Shown here in pieces: positions 46,501 to 59,500 of a stretch of 64,000 bases of DNA. The stretch is from Limanda limanda. Its lineage: Eukaryota > Chordata > Actinopteri > Pleuronectiformes > Pleuronectidae. How positions within the stretch are numbered: position 1 is the first letter of the stretch; each line of letters starts with the position of its first letter. The notes under the pieces were generated by a model. It made no database searches. It saw only the letters and a list, made by a program, of their open reading frames with translations, and was not told where the DNA came from. Location of the stretch: positions 24,679,748-24,743,747 of the forward strand of contig NC_083651.1 of assembly GCF_963576545.1 (NCBI RefSeq). The letters run 5' to 3'. The position numbers and the translations under genes are program-made.

Positions 46501-48959
46501 GAACTACTATAATGTTTCTATCGTGAGGAGGAAGCTCTAGATTTAATGTTGGAGGTTCACCTGATTCATCCTGTAGATATTTGCGAAATAATGATGTCCT
46601 TTGAAATTAAATTGTATTTTAGTTTGTGGTATTGACTTCACTCTGCAGTAAGCAGCACATGTAGCTGCAGTGCATTTCTAGGTTTGCAAGAACTACTGTA
46701 GATTAGATGAGGATGAGCAGTTCTGTTCAAACAGGGTTTAGAAATAGCTGATTTACTGAGGTCTGTGCAACTGCAGAGCAGATACATCCGTTGCTATGGT
46801 AACTGTACGCAAAGATGGCAGCAGCTGTAGCATCAAAGTGCTTCCATAACATGAACATAAAAATGAGTGACGAGGAAGAAGGTTAAAATGTCACTGATGA
46901 AAATGTTTCCATCTATATGGACACATTTCTTTTAACACCCATGTTCTTTAAGAGACTGAAGACTAAAACTAAATCAAAACCATCTGCCAACAATAAGAAT
47001 CTGTCATGACGGACAATTTTTTATTAACCTGGTTAACAGCCTACTGAAAAAATACTGATCTAATTCACTACTGGGAATATGGCTGTGGAGGTACTATGTT
47101 CAGGGATGTACAGGCCTTGGTACACAACTGAATTATTCCACTAGAAAGATCATGCCCATCTAAGCCATACACTGCTGCCAATACCTGTTTGTTTCCAAAT
47201 AACTTCCTAGACTCTGGTTGGTCACTATATCATCCAACCTGACCCATCACTTGACAGCTGTGTGCAGCACTTTTTGTGCTGCCCTCACCTCCTCTCTCTC
47301 TCTCCTTCATTACCTGATTGACCAATGTGAGTCACAGTCGGACTGGCCACAGGCAGTGCCAAGAGGAATCCTGCTGCGTTGGTGGCCTGGTGGATCATCA
47401 AAACATCCGCCCTGTGACTGTGAGTCTGCAACGGGGAATACCTGCTCATTTGGCACCGATACTCCAGGGATGCACAAATATCTGCGCTGAAGTGACAAGC
47501 CACTGACGGTGTCTAATTCTTGTTGTTGATTAAATGTTTTTTTTAGGATCAACCTGAGCAGAAAATGAACATAACTAACCCTGCACACCCAAATTAGTCT
47601 TCCACCTCACTAAAGTATAGATTCAGCCTGGAAATGAACTTGTGCTGTTGCATAACAATGACAGCTGGTTCTAAAAAGAGTGCTGTTATGACAAGTTGAA
47701 ATTGTGAATGTACATAAAATGTTTATTTGCATAGCAACACGCCAAGGCAAGTCAAAGTGAAGAAGTGAGAACATATAATAGTTGATGGATGTGTTTTGTT
47801 GGGCACATACCACCTGACGTGGTCTGTCTGTCTGCCATAACAGCAGTAGTCTGCAGGGTCACAAAGACCAAGCATCCAATAAGCCATTATTTTGATGCTG
47901 CGCTTGACAGACGCACAGAGAGCAACCATCATCTCTCGTCTGGAACTAAATGACAAATAACCCCCCTCTCCTGTCGGAGTCTCATTCTACTCTGTGTCCT
48001 CTCGTTCCCTTTGCCTTTCTTGATATTTTTTGTCTCCTTTTTTTTCTTTCAACAAGCTTTCTTTCCCCTGTCCTTTTACCCCCATGGGCTCTCATCTCCC
48101 TTTTTTAACATCTGTCCTACCATCATCTGTCCCTCTGTCTTTCAGTGTGCTTTCATCTCTTTGCCACTCTTCTCTTTTTTGTCACTTTCATATCCCCCAT
48201 CTCTCTGGACCTAGCTTTCTTTCTGTTCTTCACATCCTGTCTCCGTGGACCTGACAGCTCAGTAGATGCAAAGAATGGACAATGACTTACTCTTCCCTCT
48301 CCGGGTGGGGCAGCCTAAAGCTCGGCCTTGAGTGGGAATTAGTTTCACTATGACAATGCAGAGCGGGCGTGTAACGGTATAATTTGGAGAGCTGACAGGA
48401 TTCACAGCTTTTGTTCAGCAGGGCCGGAGCTCAGAGAGGACATGCAGAACCTTGAGTTGAAAGTGGGGAGGATGTTGGATGATGACATGAACTTCAAATA
48501 CCTTCCAAAAAATATCTGCTGTATCGATAGACGGACAACACAACACAATATGAACTTTATTACCAGTGAGTTAGTGGAAGTAGATGTGTTGCTATGTCAT
48601 TCTCTCTATTGTAATTTGAGTATAATTATGTGTAGATAGAAGTAGGTCAGTGTGCTCTGTGAACCTTTGGAGGCTTTGTTATTGAATCTTTTATGAATCC
48701 ATTTCTGGAACCGTGACAGTCAAATGGAGACCTGACAGGGGAAATTACAGCTCCACACAGCATAAAAATGCGAGGTGACTCAACTTATCCAAAGATTGTT
48801 GGACTCAAGTTGATCATACGTGGTGAGAAACCTATTTCCACTTTATTTGTCTTTCTGTATGTAAACAAATTGTTCATCTAATTGACTTCACACTACATTG
48901 CAAAATACATTCAATGTTGATAACGATTTAATAAACAAACAGCCATCTTTTTATTGAAT
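46501..48959. other. Non-coding stretch with one weak exon candidate
   Basis: At 47490-47332 on the minus strand, TTCAGCGCAG (acceptor) and CAATCAG|GTAATG (donor) bracket about 155 bases. Two minus frames are open there, one reading G-V-S-V-P-N-E-Q-V-F-P-V. I recognise no domain and give it low weight. 47990-48260 is a C/T-rich tract. Nothing else was seen. Confidence 0.3.
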
Positions 48960-49220
48960 TGTCATACATGAGGCTCTGTAATTTGGAATTAAAGAGCTTT
49001 TATTTTGAAAAGCTATGAACTTGAGTCTGAAGATATTAACAGACCTCTGAAATAACTGACGTGTTATCTATGAAACAACAACAGTTCAGTAAATCATTCA
49101 AATGTATATATACTCCACATACGTGAACAGTAATAGAGCAGATTCAGTTTAATTTTAGGAAAACATTGACAATAAAATCTTCACTACAGATAAACCAGGT
49201 AGGATGCACAAAAATGTTCG
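48960..49220 (+). repeat. Unnamed dispersed repeat, copy B
   Basis: Matches 37200-37460 in ordered blocks: AAGAGCTTTTATTTTGAAA, GAACTTGAGTCTGAAGAT, CTCCACATACGTGAACAG, AATCTTCACTACAG and GGATGCACAAAAATGTT. Confidence 0.55.
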
Positions 49221-51966
49221 ACCTTCAGTCTGCACCATATATTGATCATAAAAAGCTTTGCACACACTATCCAGCACACACACAATAAAAAAGGGACAGT
49301 AAATTGTAGAACTGTTTGAGAAATAACCAAATGTTTTGTTTGAGGTTTTGTGTTTTACTAGCGCTACTCATACAGAAAGAAGTGACAGAAGAAGTGATGA
49401 GTCAGGTTGGAGGCCACTTCTGAGCAGGGTAACAATGCAATAGTTTTTTTTGGGATGAGCTATATGTAATTAGTAATCTGTGATATTGATTGTGTAACTG
49501 CTATATATTTACACCTACAAGTATTTGCATTTTACCATTTGTAGTTATTACCAGAGCTAACAATCAGTGAGCTACTGTGAGGAGGTATTTAACAGAAAAT
49601 AAGATCCCTTCTCTCACCCTCTATTTCACAAACTGATAATTGTCAAGTGTGCAAGTGATATTGATTGCCCACTACTGCAGATGGACAGTTTTGGATGACC
49701 TGCGTTTTAATATGTTGATAGCAGTATGAAAATATTTGCTCAACAGCAGGTAAAAGCATCACAGTTGCAGTGATGAGGAAGCAGATACTTAAGAAAATGG
49801 TATCGCTACAAAAAAATATGCAGCTAAACATTGTGCTGCCCACGTTCATAGAATTACTCTGTGACCTTTCCCTACCAGAACCAAAAGTAACAAACACATT
49901 TTGCGAAGGATAGAGTACATGGAAACACCTTCCCTTAAAGGTGACTTGAAATGCTTCACTCTCAAAACTACCCCTCCTCTGTTACTGTATTAACGGAGAA
50001 GATAGGAATCAGTGCTGTATGCAGGGAATGTTCTATATGATCACTGACAGTGCAAATACACTGGGAAGCCATTTCAGCCAGGAAATGAGAAGGCAGTGAC
50101 TTGTGGAGCCCTTCCGCAATGATACTTATCTGCCAATCTTGGAACAAATCAGAGATAAGGACAAGCGGATTGCAGGTGAAGAGACACAAGGAAGTAAGGT
50201 GCTCACCCAGAGGTGAGGGTGAGGAGGTGAAGGAGAGCATGACAGTGAGAGTTACATGGTGGAAAGAGAGAATGTGCAGTGTTCAGATTGCTGGAGAGTG
50301 ACGCAGGAGGACATGGAGGTGATGGCTGATGAGAAAGCACATGTGGTTCATGAAAGAAAGGGTCTGAAGGAGAGAAAGCAAGTCTGACTGAGACCAAGAG
50401 AAAGTGGGTGAGTGGGAGAGGGGTGGGGTAATGGAAAGAGATTACACTTTTTTTCAGTGTACAGTAATTTCACCTCAAAGTGGATGTAAATGTCATCTCC
50501 ATACTAGTCATTTTCATCTACTGCGTAAAATGTGATCTGCATTGGTTTTATTCCTATTCATTTTATTTTTTTAATGAATACAAAATACATACAAAGCACT
50601 CAGAGAGAGCAGGTGCATATCAACAAGGGTAATATAAATGTTGTCAAATATGAAGGAGGGGGTAAATAACCTTGGCTATAAGACATTAGTTAAGTTTGTA
50701 TTTAAGTGATTCCACACCAATAAAAATCCAATTATGAATACCTCTGAAAAGGGGTACATTAATCAAAAAGAAGAATTTAGAATGATCTTCATAAAACTTC
50801 CTTGCAGGACAACAGGGCATACTCTCCAGTTATTTATTTAGTTTTTAACATCAATGACCATTCAAAAAGGGCTTGGGATTTCTCCATATGCTGCATGAAC
50901 ATATCAACTCATAAGGATTAGGATGTTAACCATTTCAGAAACAGATGAATTGAGACTAATTCAATAAAATATAATATAGAAGATATTAAAGTGATAGGTG
51001 TAACAAATATGAAATAAACCAGTACCTCATTAAATACATTATCATACACATGAATTAACCACAAAACCAATAATAGGTGATGCCATTTATTACATTTTAA
51101 AAACGTAATTATTATAAGGATATCCAAATATTCAGATTTTTTTAATAGCTATAATATAATATAATGCTAAATATAATTTTCAAAAAATACCCACTTGTCT
51201 ATTGTTGCTTTAAATTGACTCTGTGACCCTTTGTTCCAAAATGAGACTTTTACTGACAATTGTCCTAAAAAGCTCCCTCAAATTCCAACTAATCACATAT
51301 AATGGGATTTTTTTGCAGGCCGAGCAACTGCAAGCATCTGTTTGAATCCATTCGGCAACAATCAGCAAAAACAAAGGCTTTCATGTGTCTGTCCAGAATC
51401 AATTAATCATGTTTAGTTCATAGTGCACTGAAACATCCAATATTGTTTGTTTGAGGTAATAAATTACACTCAATTTTTTTGGGGATGTCCATAACATGAA
51501 CGCTACGTTATGCTTATAATTTAAGTATGTGTAGACCTAATATATCAGCCTAGCTTGTTAATTTTATTTTTAATTTCAGCTCCTTGCAGATATCTTAGTT
51601 TGTCTATGTCAGCTGATGAATTACAACGCATTGGATTATTGAAACAAATGTTGAAGATTCTACAAGAAATTGTATTACATTTGAATAGTCTGTCAAACTG
51701 AACACATTTCAAATTTTTAAATGTCTTGTCAGTAATTTTTTAAACAGATTTATGGCCATTCATTATCTTCACTGTCCTCAAGAAGAATGGCACAAAGTAG
51801 AGTGCAACCCTTCATGAAGGTTCATTAGTCCCATTATAAAACCACGTTTAAATATACTGAATACTCTGCTTGTTTTCTATTGACTATATTTTCCTGTTGA
51901 TAAACAAACCACTTAAACAACCAACACACAAATGGAAGAGTGATAACACCTGATCAGAGGTAACAA
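49221..51966. other. AT-rich non-coding stretch, nothing recognised
   Basis: No exon or repeat family was supported. 50190-50420 is purine-rich (GAGG and AGAGAA words) without a clear unit. Confidence 0.5.
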
Positions 51967-52036
51967 CATTTGTTAAAGCCTTATGAGAGAAATTGTGATT
52001 TGTGAAAATGGGCTATACAAATAAAATTCGATTGAT
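51967..52036 (+). mobile_element. L2-type LINE, last 70 bases
   Basis: TGTTAAAGCCTTATGAGAGA, then TTGTGATTTGTG and GGGCTATACAAATAAAATTC, then GATTGATGAA. This is the same 3' end as at 3.4 and 14.2 kb, extremely truncated and diverged. Confidence 0.8.
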
Positions 52037-52992
52037 GAATTTGAGGTAAATACATTTTTTTGTAATAAATGAATTGATTTATTCATGTATTGGTTCATTG
52101 ATATATTATAGACAAAAAGTCCTAATGTTACATGAACAAAGTTGTGAATTGACGAGAAAAAAGTCGTAATATAAAATTGTTCTTATTAATTTGGAACGTT
52201 ATTGCCTTCATATGATTTTCTTTATTCTTGTTCTATTATGACAATTTGTTTTGCATAACTTTTTATTTGATATGCCTGCTATGACTTTTTCTATCATTAA
52301 ATAAAAACTTAATTCTAATAATATTAGTTTTTTTTTTATCAATTATGACTTTATTCTGGGAATATTAGGACATCAATAATACAATGTTTTTCCTTAACAG
52401 GCATTAATACATTATAATTATGCTCAGATATTCAAATTGTATTCAAATTGAATAATATTGAGCACAATGCAATATATAAATAATACTTTCCAAAGCAGGT
52501 TTTAAAAAGCACGGTTATCACTTGAAATTAAAATGGGAAACATCCATCACAATGACAATTTGTAATTTTTACAAGATTTGTTTTAACATAGAGTCTATCT
52601 GAATGCTCAGTCGGAAAACAAAAGTGTACAAATGTGTCTCAGCTCCCCAGTCTGTACCAGACCATTATTGCCCTGCAGGAAACATTCCGCTCTGGCAAGC
52701 TGGGTGGCTCAGATAAGCAAGTGTGTTGTCAACTCAGCACCTTGGCTCAGTGGTAGAAAACAGTCCAATCAATACATCATTAATCATCGGTTTAATGTGG
52801 CCAAGCCCGATGTGGACAAGCATTAAAATGGAGGGATTAGTGGGTGGAGGAATGAGCTTGACGGCTTGCATGTGAAGTACGAGAGCTTCAAAAGAAGGAA
52901 AAGAAAAAAAGAATCCAGATAAATTATGTGAGAGAAATGTGTTCGGAGAGCTAGAGCACAACCTGATGGATAGTAGCTACAGGCACTGTGTG

Positions 52993-53000
<8 letters not shown>
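52037..53000. other. AT-rich non-coding stretch, nothing recognised
   Basis: Low-GC sequence with no supported feature. Confidence 0.5.

Positions 53001-53056
<56 letters not shown>
53001..53056. repeat. (GT)n microsatellite, 28 units
   Basis: Perfect TG run of 56 bases. Confidence 0.95.
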
Positions 53057-53057
<1 letters not shown>

Positions 53058-53406
53058 ACGTCTTTGTTTGCAAAATGTTACAGTGTATGTTTCATACATG
53101 TTGCTTATGGCGTTCCTCTTTTGATTTGATTCAACTTAAATGACGATTTCATCATGTGAGTGCATCGGGTCGCCGGTTCGCTGCATCCTCAGCAAACTAT
53201 AAAGCTGTGATTCATAGCTCTGACTCATCCGTGGGAACTTGTAAAGGGAGATTTATTTCCATCACTGACATAAATATTGACCAAGAGACAAAATCTCATC
53301 ATGACCATCTTACTTGTGCAGCTTCCTCAAATAAAGCTGATAAAAATAAATCATCAGGTAATTAATCACAGTGTGACTCATGAGAACATTTTCCTTTTGA
53401 ATCTTT

Positions 53407-54150
53407 ATCATAGTGGCTGTGGCTCATGGATTAGAGCAGGCCGTCCTCTAACCAAAGGTCAGCAGTTCGATCACAGTATTCCATGCATGCCAGAGTGTCC
53501 TTGGGCAAGATGCTGAAACCCAAATAGCCCTTAACGGCTTTGCAGTTCCCTTAAAAAAGAGTGCTGCCCATAGAAACACTGTATGAATGTGTGTGTGAAT
53601 CTTTACCTATACGCCAAGTAGGTGATCAGCTGCAACCTGCCTTCTCTCCAGGACCTGTATGTCTCCAGGACTCTGAGGTGTGCAGGTAAGATTGTGGCCG
53701 AGCCCTCCCACCCTGGACATCTGGACTCTTAGAGCCACTTCCGTCTGGCAGGAGGCTGCGGGCCATAAGGACCAAAGCCTCACAGTTTCTTCCTGACCGC
53801 TGCCGGCCTCATCAATAAGGCCTGGGACCCTTTAACTGAACTGCACTGATGCCCCTGCTTGTGATTGTGATACTTTGAAACTTTACAAATAACAATAACT
53901 GTAAATTTTGCACAATCTCTCCCGGTTATAGTATTTCTTATTTTGCTTATAATATTTTTTCATTTTATTTTTATAATTAACTTTTGTTGCCAATTTCTAT
54001 ATTTTCTATATATAAAATTGCACAAACACACCACAGCAAATTCCTTGCATGTGTAAACCTGCCTCACAATAAAACCTGATTCTGATCAATGAACGGCAAA
54101 AAACTGTACTGTTAAGAAGCGAGTTTTCATCAAGACACGAAAAGCACAAT
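53407..54150 (+). mobile_element. SINE interrupted by a LINE 3' end
   Basis: The SINE head and body (GGCTGTGGCTCATGGATTAG, GGTCAGCAGTTCGATCACAG, GTGTCCTTGGGCAAGATGCTG) run to GTGTGTGAAT at 53600. The missing tail resumes at 54091 as GGCAAAAAACTGTACTGTTA, TTTTCATCAAGACACGAAAA and ATACAAATAC. The two parts join at the point expected from the intact 15.5 kb copy, so about 490 foreign bases lie between them. Confidence 0.75.
53601..54090 (+). mobile_element. LINE 3' end inserted in a SINE
   Basis: Near the start, one frame reads L-Q-D-L-Y-V-S-R-T-L-R and A-G-K-I-V-A-E-P-S-H-P-G-H, a known C-terminal block of CR1/L2/Rex-like LINEs. It is followed by decayed versions of the Arg-rich block that normally comes next. 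The 3' UTR ends with CACAATAAAACCTGATTCTG. This is a different family from the TAATC-tailed LINE at 21 kb. Heavily 5'-truncated; no clear target duplication. Confidence 0.65.
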
Positions 54151-56505
54151 ACAAATACGGAACACTTACCTTGCATGCAAAGTTAGCATTTAGCATTAAA
54201 TTAAATAGAAAATAGATTAAATAGCAATCCTGAAGTAGAAGCAGTACCTTCACAAAAATCAGAGAACAGTTGAAAGAGGTAACAAAAGTAATATATATTA
54301 TTAGAATAATTATAATATTTGTAAATATATATATGAAGTGCTCATAATTATTATTCAATAATTTAAAAGAGGCAAAACATTGAAATTATAAGTAATACAT
54401 TTTAACTTGAACATAATTAAGATATTTGAGACAGTGAGATTACTTATTATTGTAGAAGATAGTTTATATATGAAGATTCAATATATACATACATTTATTA
54501 TGCAGTTGGATGAAAATGATTCTTTTCAGTGTTCTGCGGGGCTGATGGTCGCTGAGGTCAGGACAATTTCATGAGCATTTACTTGGAGATTGATACTAAG
54601 AGAGAAAACTAAATGTCCTATTCATTACAGTGCTACACTAAATAATAAATATTGTACACTCAAAAGCCGTCCTACCTATTCCATGCTGTTTCATATTCCT
54701 ACCCGAGGACAGAGCTCAGACAGCCGCAGTTAAGACGCTTTCACTCTGCCATCAATTTTTTTACTATTTTGTCAAAGCCCTCAGACCAAATTACATGTCC
54801 TGACCTCCTATAGTTTTTAAGTGGAGCGCTGTGGAAGAAAAGAAGAGTTCAATAAGTGCTGCCGGCAGTGAGCAGCTAAATCCTTAACTTAGAAGAGAAA
54901 GGAGATCAAAATTGGCCCCCTGATGTGTTGTGGGTGCATGCATGTATTCAGTGTCACAAGTAATTCCTCATCACTCACTGTTAAATATCAAGGAGCTCGT
55001 CCAAAATAGGCCTACCATCAAATACCGCATGATTAAAATTGTATGACTGTGAGAAAAGGAAGGGGAAACTCAGCGTAGTTACAAAAACAAAAGGTTTGTT
55101 TAGGGTTTTACAGATAAAATGAAACATACATGAATCAATTCAATGTACATTACATTGCTGTAATTTCTTTCCATTCTTCTTTTTAAAAACCAAGCAGGCC
55201 AGTAGTGGAGTGAAAGTGCTGATTACTCTGGACCAGCTCTATACCATTTCTTAATTGGAGCGAGAGAAAATGCATTATTTCCTTCAACAAACTAGTGAAC
55301 CTTGTGAAAAGTGCAGTGATTCATAATCTCACTGTGCCGTTTAATGTGAACTCTGCATGAACCCCTCCATGATCACTAAATTAATATGGGATGATGAATT
55401 TTGTCTTAAGAATACAGATGGCAGATAAATGCCATAGAAATGATTCCAGAAGCTTTTTATTATGTTTGTTGACAAAATATATTAAATCGGCCTAAATTGA
55501 GATTGACCCACAAACCTCTCTATGACCGATTTCTACAATCCTTTGTTAGCGCTTACTTTGTTTCCTTTTGGAGGACTTGTCTCTCTCTTGGTTGTTCAGC
55601 GGGTAGACATCCTGTCGGCTGATGTTTACACCTCCCGCCTCAGCCTCCACAGCCAGTTAGGGTCAAGCATGTCATCTTTTTTTTATGGAGGACTCATGTT
55701 CTCCCAATAACCAAGCATGAAATGGAAGCCGATTAACCCATTAGCCGACAACTGTTAGACATTGGAGAAAACCGGGATGTGAAGGCGTTTTGTTTTGGCA
55801 TTTCCTATTGAGGGCTTGACAGATTAGTCCCCAAACAATTCCGTTGAAAGTTTAGCCCCTGATCTTCTCCAGGGGGGAGGTGCCATGCACTTTAGATGAC
55901 CCCCTCCCAAAACACCAGAGCTTTTCATCCCAGTGACTCCAGCACCATCTCACCTTTGTGACTGTCCCATGATTTTTGACAATGTGAGAGCTGATAAAAG
56001 ATTGTGTAAAGGGGAACAATTATTCACCATCTACATCCTCTGGTGGATTTTAACAATGGTACAGCCCATGTCCAGCTCATTCAGTCAGAAAATGACAGAT
56101 TCATTGATTTCCTATTAAAATGGGTTGCATGACTCTCTTCAAAGGACAGAACAGCTCAAAGAGAAAAATCTGAAATGTTTCGCGAACATGTGCCTAATGA
56201 TCAACTATTTCTGTCAGTACTGGTGAGATCTTCTGGGGAAGCTACTTAGTTGGCACCAGAAACTGTAATTCAAATGGTTCAGGCAATTTATGAAACTTAA
56301 GAACAAATATCACGTACATTCACATTACATGATAATCTCTAAAATAAGATTGTACAAACTCAAAGATAAGTCTGTGCTGCCAAAAATTTTCTTCATAACT
56401 TAATTATACTTGACATAAAAAAGAGTGTGTTTTTTCTTTGCTGATTGGAGCTATCATTTCATATGAACACGCAAGGCGGGTTTATTTGCATCTATTAAAA
56501 AAAAC
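54151..56505. other. Non-coding stretch, conserved-element candidate
   Basis: No gene was recognised. 55200-55450 and the flank of the Rex3-like insertion (56455-56505, including TTTATTTGCATCTATTAAAA with an octamer-like ATTTGCAT) are non-repetitive and could be conserved non-coding DNA. Unproven. Confidence 0.35.
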
Positions 56506-56518
56506 AGCTTGATGCGGA

Positions 56519-59500
56519 TGGTTCAAAAACCCTCAATGAATATCGTTACAAGAGGAGATGGGACCCAGCCCGGAGGAAGCCCGGGGCCCCCGTCTGGAGC
56601 TAGGCCCAGACGGAGGGCTCGATGGCGAGCGCCTGGTGGCCGGGTTTGCCACGGAGCCCGGTCGGGCACAGCCCGAACAAACTACGTGGCACCCCCCCTC
56701 TCTTCATCTCATGGGCCCACCACCTGTGGGAAGACCCGTTGGGGTCGGGTGCGCAGCCACATGGGTGGCAGCGAAGGTCAGGGGTCTCGACGGACCAGAC
56801 CCGGGCGGCAGAAGCTGGCTCTGGGGACGTGGAACGTCACCTCGCTGTGGGGAAAGGAGCCGGAGCTTGTGAGGGAGGTGGAGCGCTACCAGTTAGATCT
56901 GGTGGGGCTTACCTCCACGCACAGTCTCGGCTCTGGTACCGTACTCCTGGATAAGGGTTGGACTCTATTCTTCTCCGGAGTTGCCAAGGGCGTGAGGCGC
57001 CGGGCGGGTGTGGGGATACTCATAAATCCCCGGCTGAGCGCCGCGGTGTTGGAGTTTACCCCGGTAGACGAGAGGGTCGCCTCCCTGCGCCTAAGGGTTG
57101 TAGGGGGGAAAACTCTGACTGTTGTTTGTGCGTATGCACCAAACAGCAGCTCAGAGTACTCGGCCTTCTTGGAGACCCTGAATGGAGTCCTGCATGGGGC
57201 TCCAGTAGGGGACTCCGTAGTTCTGCTGGGTGACTTCAACGCCCACGTGGGCAACGATGGAGATACCTGGAGAGGCGTGGTGGGGAGGAACGGCCTCCCT
57301 GATCTGAACCCGAGCGGTCGTTTGTTATTGGACTTCTGTGCTAGTCATGGATTATCCATAACAAACACCATGTTCGAACATAAGGGTGCTCATAAGTGTA
57401 CCTGGTACCAGAGTACCCTAGGCCGAAGATCAATGATCGATTTTGTGATCGTGTCATCTGATCTGAGGCCGCATGTTTTGGACACTCGGGTAAAGAGAGG
57501 GGCGGAACTGTCAACCGACCACCATCTGGTTGTGAGTTGGATCAGGGAATGGGGGAAATTTCCGGATAGACCTGGTAAGCCCAAACGAGTAGTGCGGGTG
57601 AACTGGGAACGTCTGGAGGAGGCCCCCGTCCTAGGTATCTTCAACTCACACCTCCGGCGGAGTTTTTCTGGCATTCCTGTGGAGGTTGGGGACATTGAGC
57701 CGGAGTGGGCGGTGTTCAAAGCCTCCATTGCTGAAGCTGCGGCGGCTAGCTGTGGCCTCAGGGTCTTAGGTTCCTCAAGGGGCGGTAACCCTCGGACACC
57801 GTGGTGGACACTGGTGGTCAGGGAAGCCGTCCGATTGAAGAAGGAGGCCTTCCGGGATATGATATCCTGGAGGACTCCTGACTCGGTTGCAGGGTACCGA
57901 CAGGCCCGAAGGGCTGCAGCTGCTGCCGTGTCGGAGGCTAAGCAGCGGGTGTGGGAGAAGTTCGGAGAGGTCATGGAGAAGGACTTTCGGTCGGCACCAA
58001 AGTGTTTCTGGAAGACCATCCGGCACCTCAGGAGGGGGAAACGGGGAACCATCCAAGCTGTGTACAGTAAGGATGGGACTCTGTTGACCTCAACTGAGGA
58101 GGTCGTCGGACGTTGGAAGGAACACTTTGAGGAACTCCTGAATCCGAATAACACGCCCTCTATGTTGGAGGCAGAGCTCGAGGTTGATGGTGTTTCGTCG
58201 TCAATTTCCCTGGTGGAGGTCACTGAGGTAGTCAAACATCTCCGCAGTGGCAAAGCCCCAGGGATTGATGAGATCCAGCCAGAAATGCTAAAGGCTCTGG
58301 GTGTTGAGGGGCTGTCATGGTTGACACGCCTATTCAACATCGCGTGGGAGTCGGGTACAGTGCCAAAGGAGTGGCAAACCGGGGTGGTGGTTCCCCTGTT
58401 CAAAAAGGGGGACCAGAGAGTGTGTACCAATTATCGGGGTATCACACTTCTCAGCCTCCCTGGTAAAGTCTACTCCAAGGTGCTGGAAAGGAGGGTTCGG
58501 CCGATCGTCGAACCTCAGATTGAAGAGGAACAATGCGGTTTTCGCCCCGGACGTGGAACTACGGACCAGCTCTTCACTCTCGCAAGGATCCTGGAGGGGG
58601 CCTGGGAGTATGCCCATCCGGTCCACTTGTGTTTTGTGGATCTGGAGAAGGCGTATGACCGGGTCCCCCGGGAGAAACTGTGGGAGGTGCTGCGGGAGTA
58701 TGGGGTAAGGGGGTCTCTCCTCAGGGCCATCCAATCCCTGTACTCCCAAAGCGAGAGCTGTGTTCGGGTCCTCGGCAGCCAGTCAGTTTCGTTCTCAGTG
58801 GGTGCTGGTCTCCGCCAGGGCTGCGCCTTGTCACCAATCCTGTTTGTGATATACATGGACAGGATATCGAGGCGTAGTCGTGGTGGGGAGGGGTTGCAGT
58901 TCGGTGGTCTGAGGATCTCGTCACTGCTTTTTGCGGATGATGTGGTCCTCATTGGATCATCGGCTTGTGACCTTCAGCACTCACTGGATCGGCTGGCGGC
59001 CGAGTGTGAAGCGGCTGGGATGAGGATCAGCACCACTAAATCTGAGGCCATGACTCTTAGCAGGAAACCGATGGATTGCTTACTCCGGGTAGGAAATGAG
59101 TCCTTAGCCCAAGTGAAGGAGTTCAAGTACCTCGGGGTCTTGTTCGCGAGTGAGGGTACTATGGAGCGTGAGATTGGCCGGAGAATCGGAGCAGCGGGGG
59201 CGGTATTGCGTTCGCTTTACCGCACCGTTGTAACGAAAAGAGAGCTGAGCCGCAAGGCAAAGCTCTCGATCTACCGGTCGATCTTCGTTCCTATCCTCAC
59301 CTATGGTCATGAGGGCTGGGTGATGACCGAAAGGACGAGATCGCGGGTACAAGCGGCCGAGATGAGTTTTCTCAGAAGGGTGGCTGGCGTCTCCCTTAGA
59401 GATAGGGTGAGAAGCTCAGTCATCCGTGAGGGACTCGGATTAGAGCCGCTGCTCCTTTACTTAGAAAGGAGTCAGCTGAGGTGGTTCGGGCATCTGGTAA

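Noticed and set aside
48011..48254. Two overlapping Phe/Ser/Pro-rich frames
   Set aside because: They arise from a pyrimidine-rich tract and have no structure beyond composition.
57390..58430. 346-codon minus-strand frame inside the LINE
   Set aside because: Antisense shadow of the GC-rich LINE coding sequence; no domain in this orientation.
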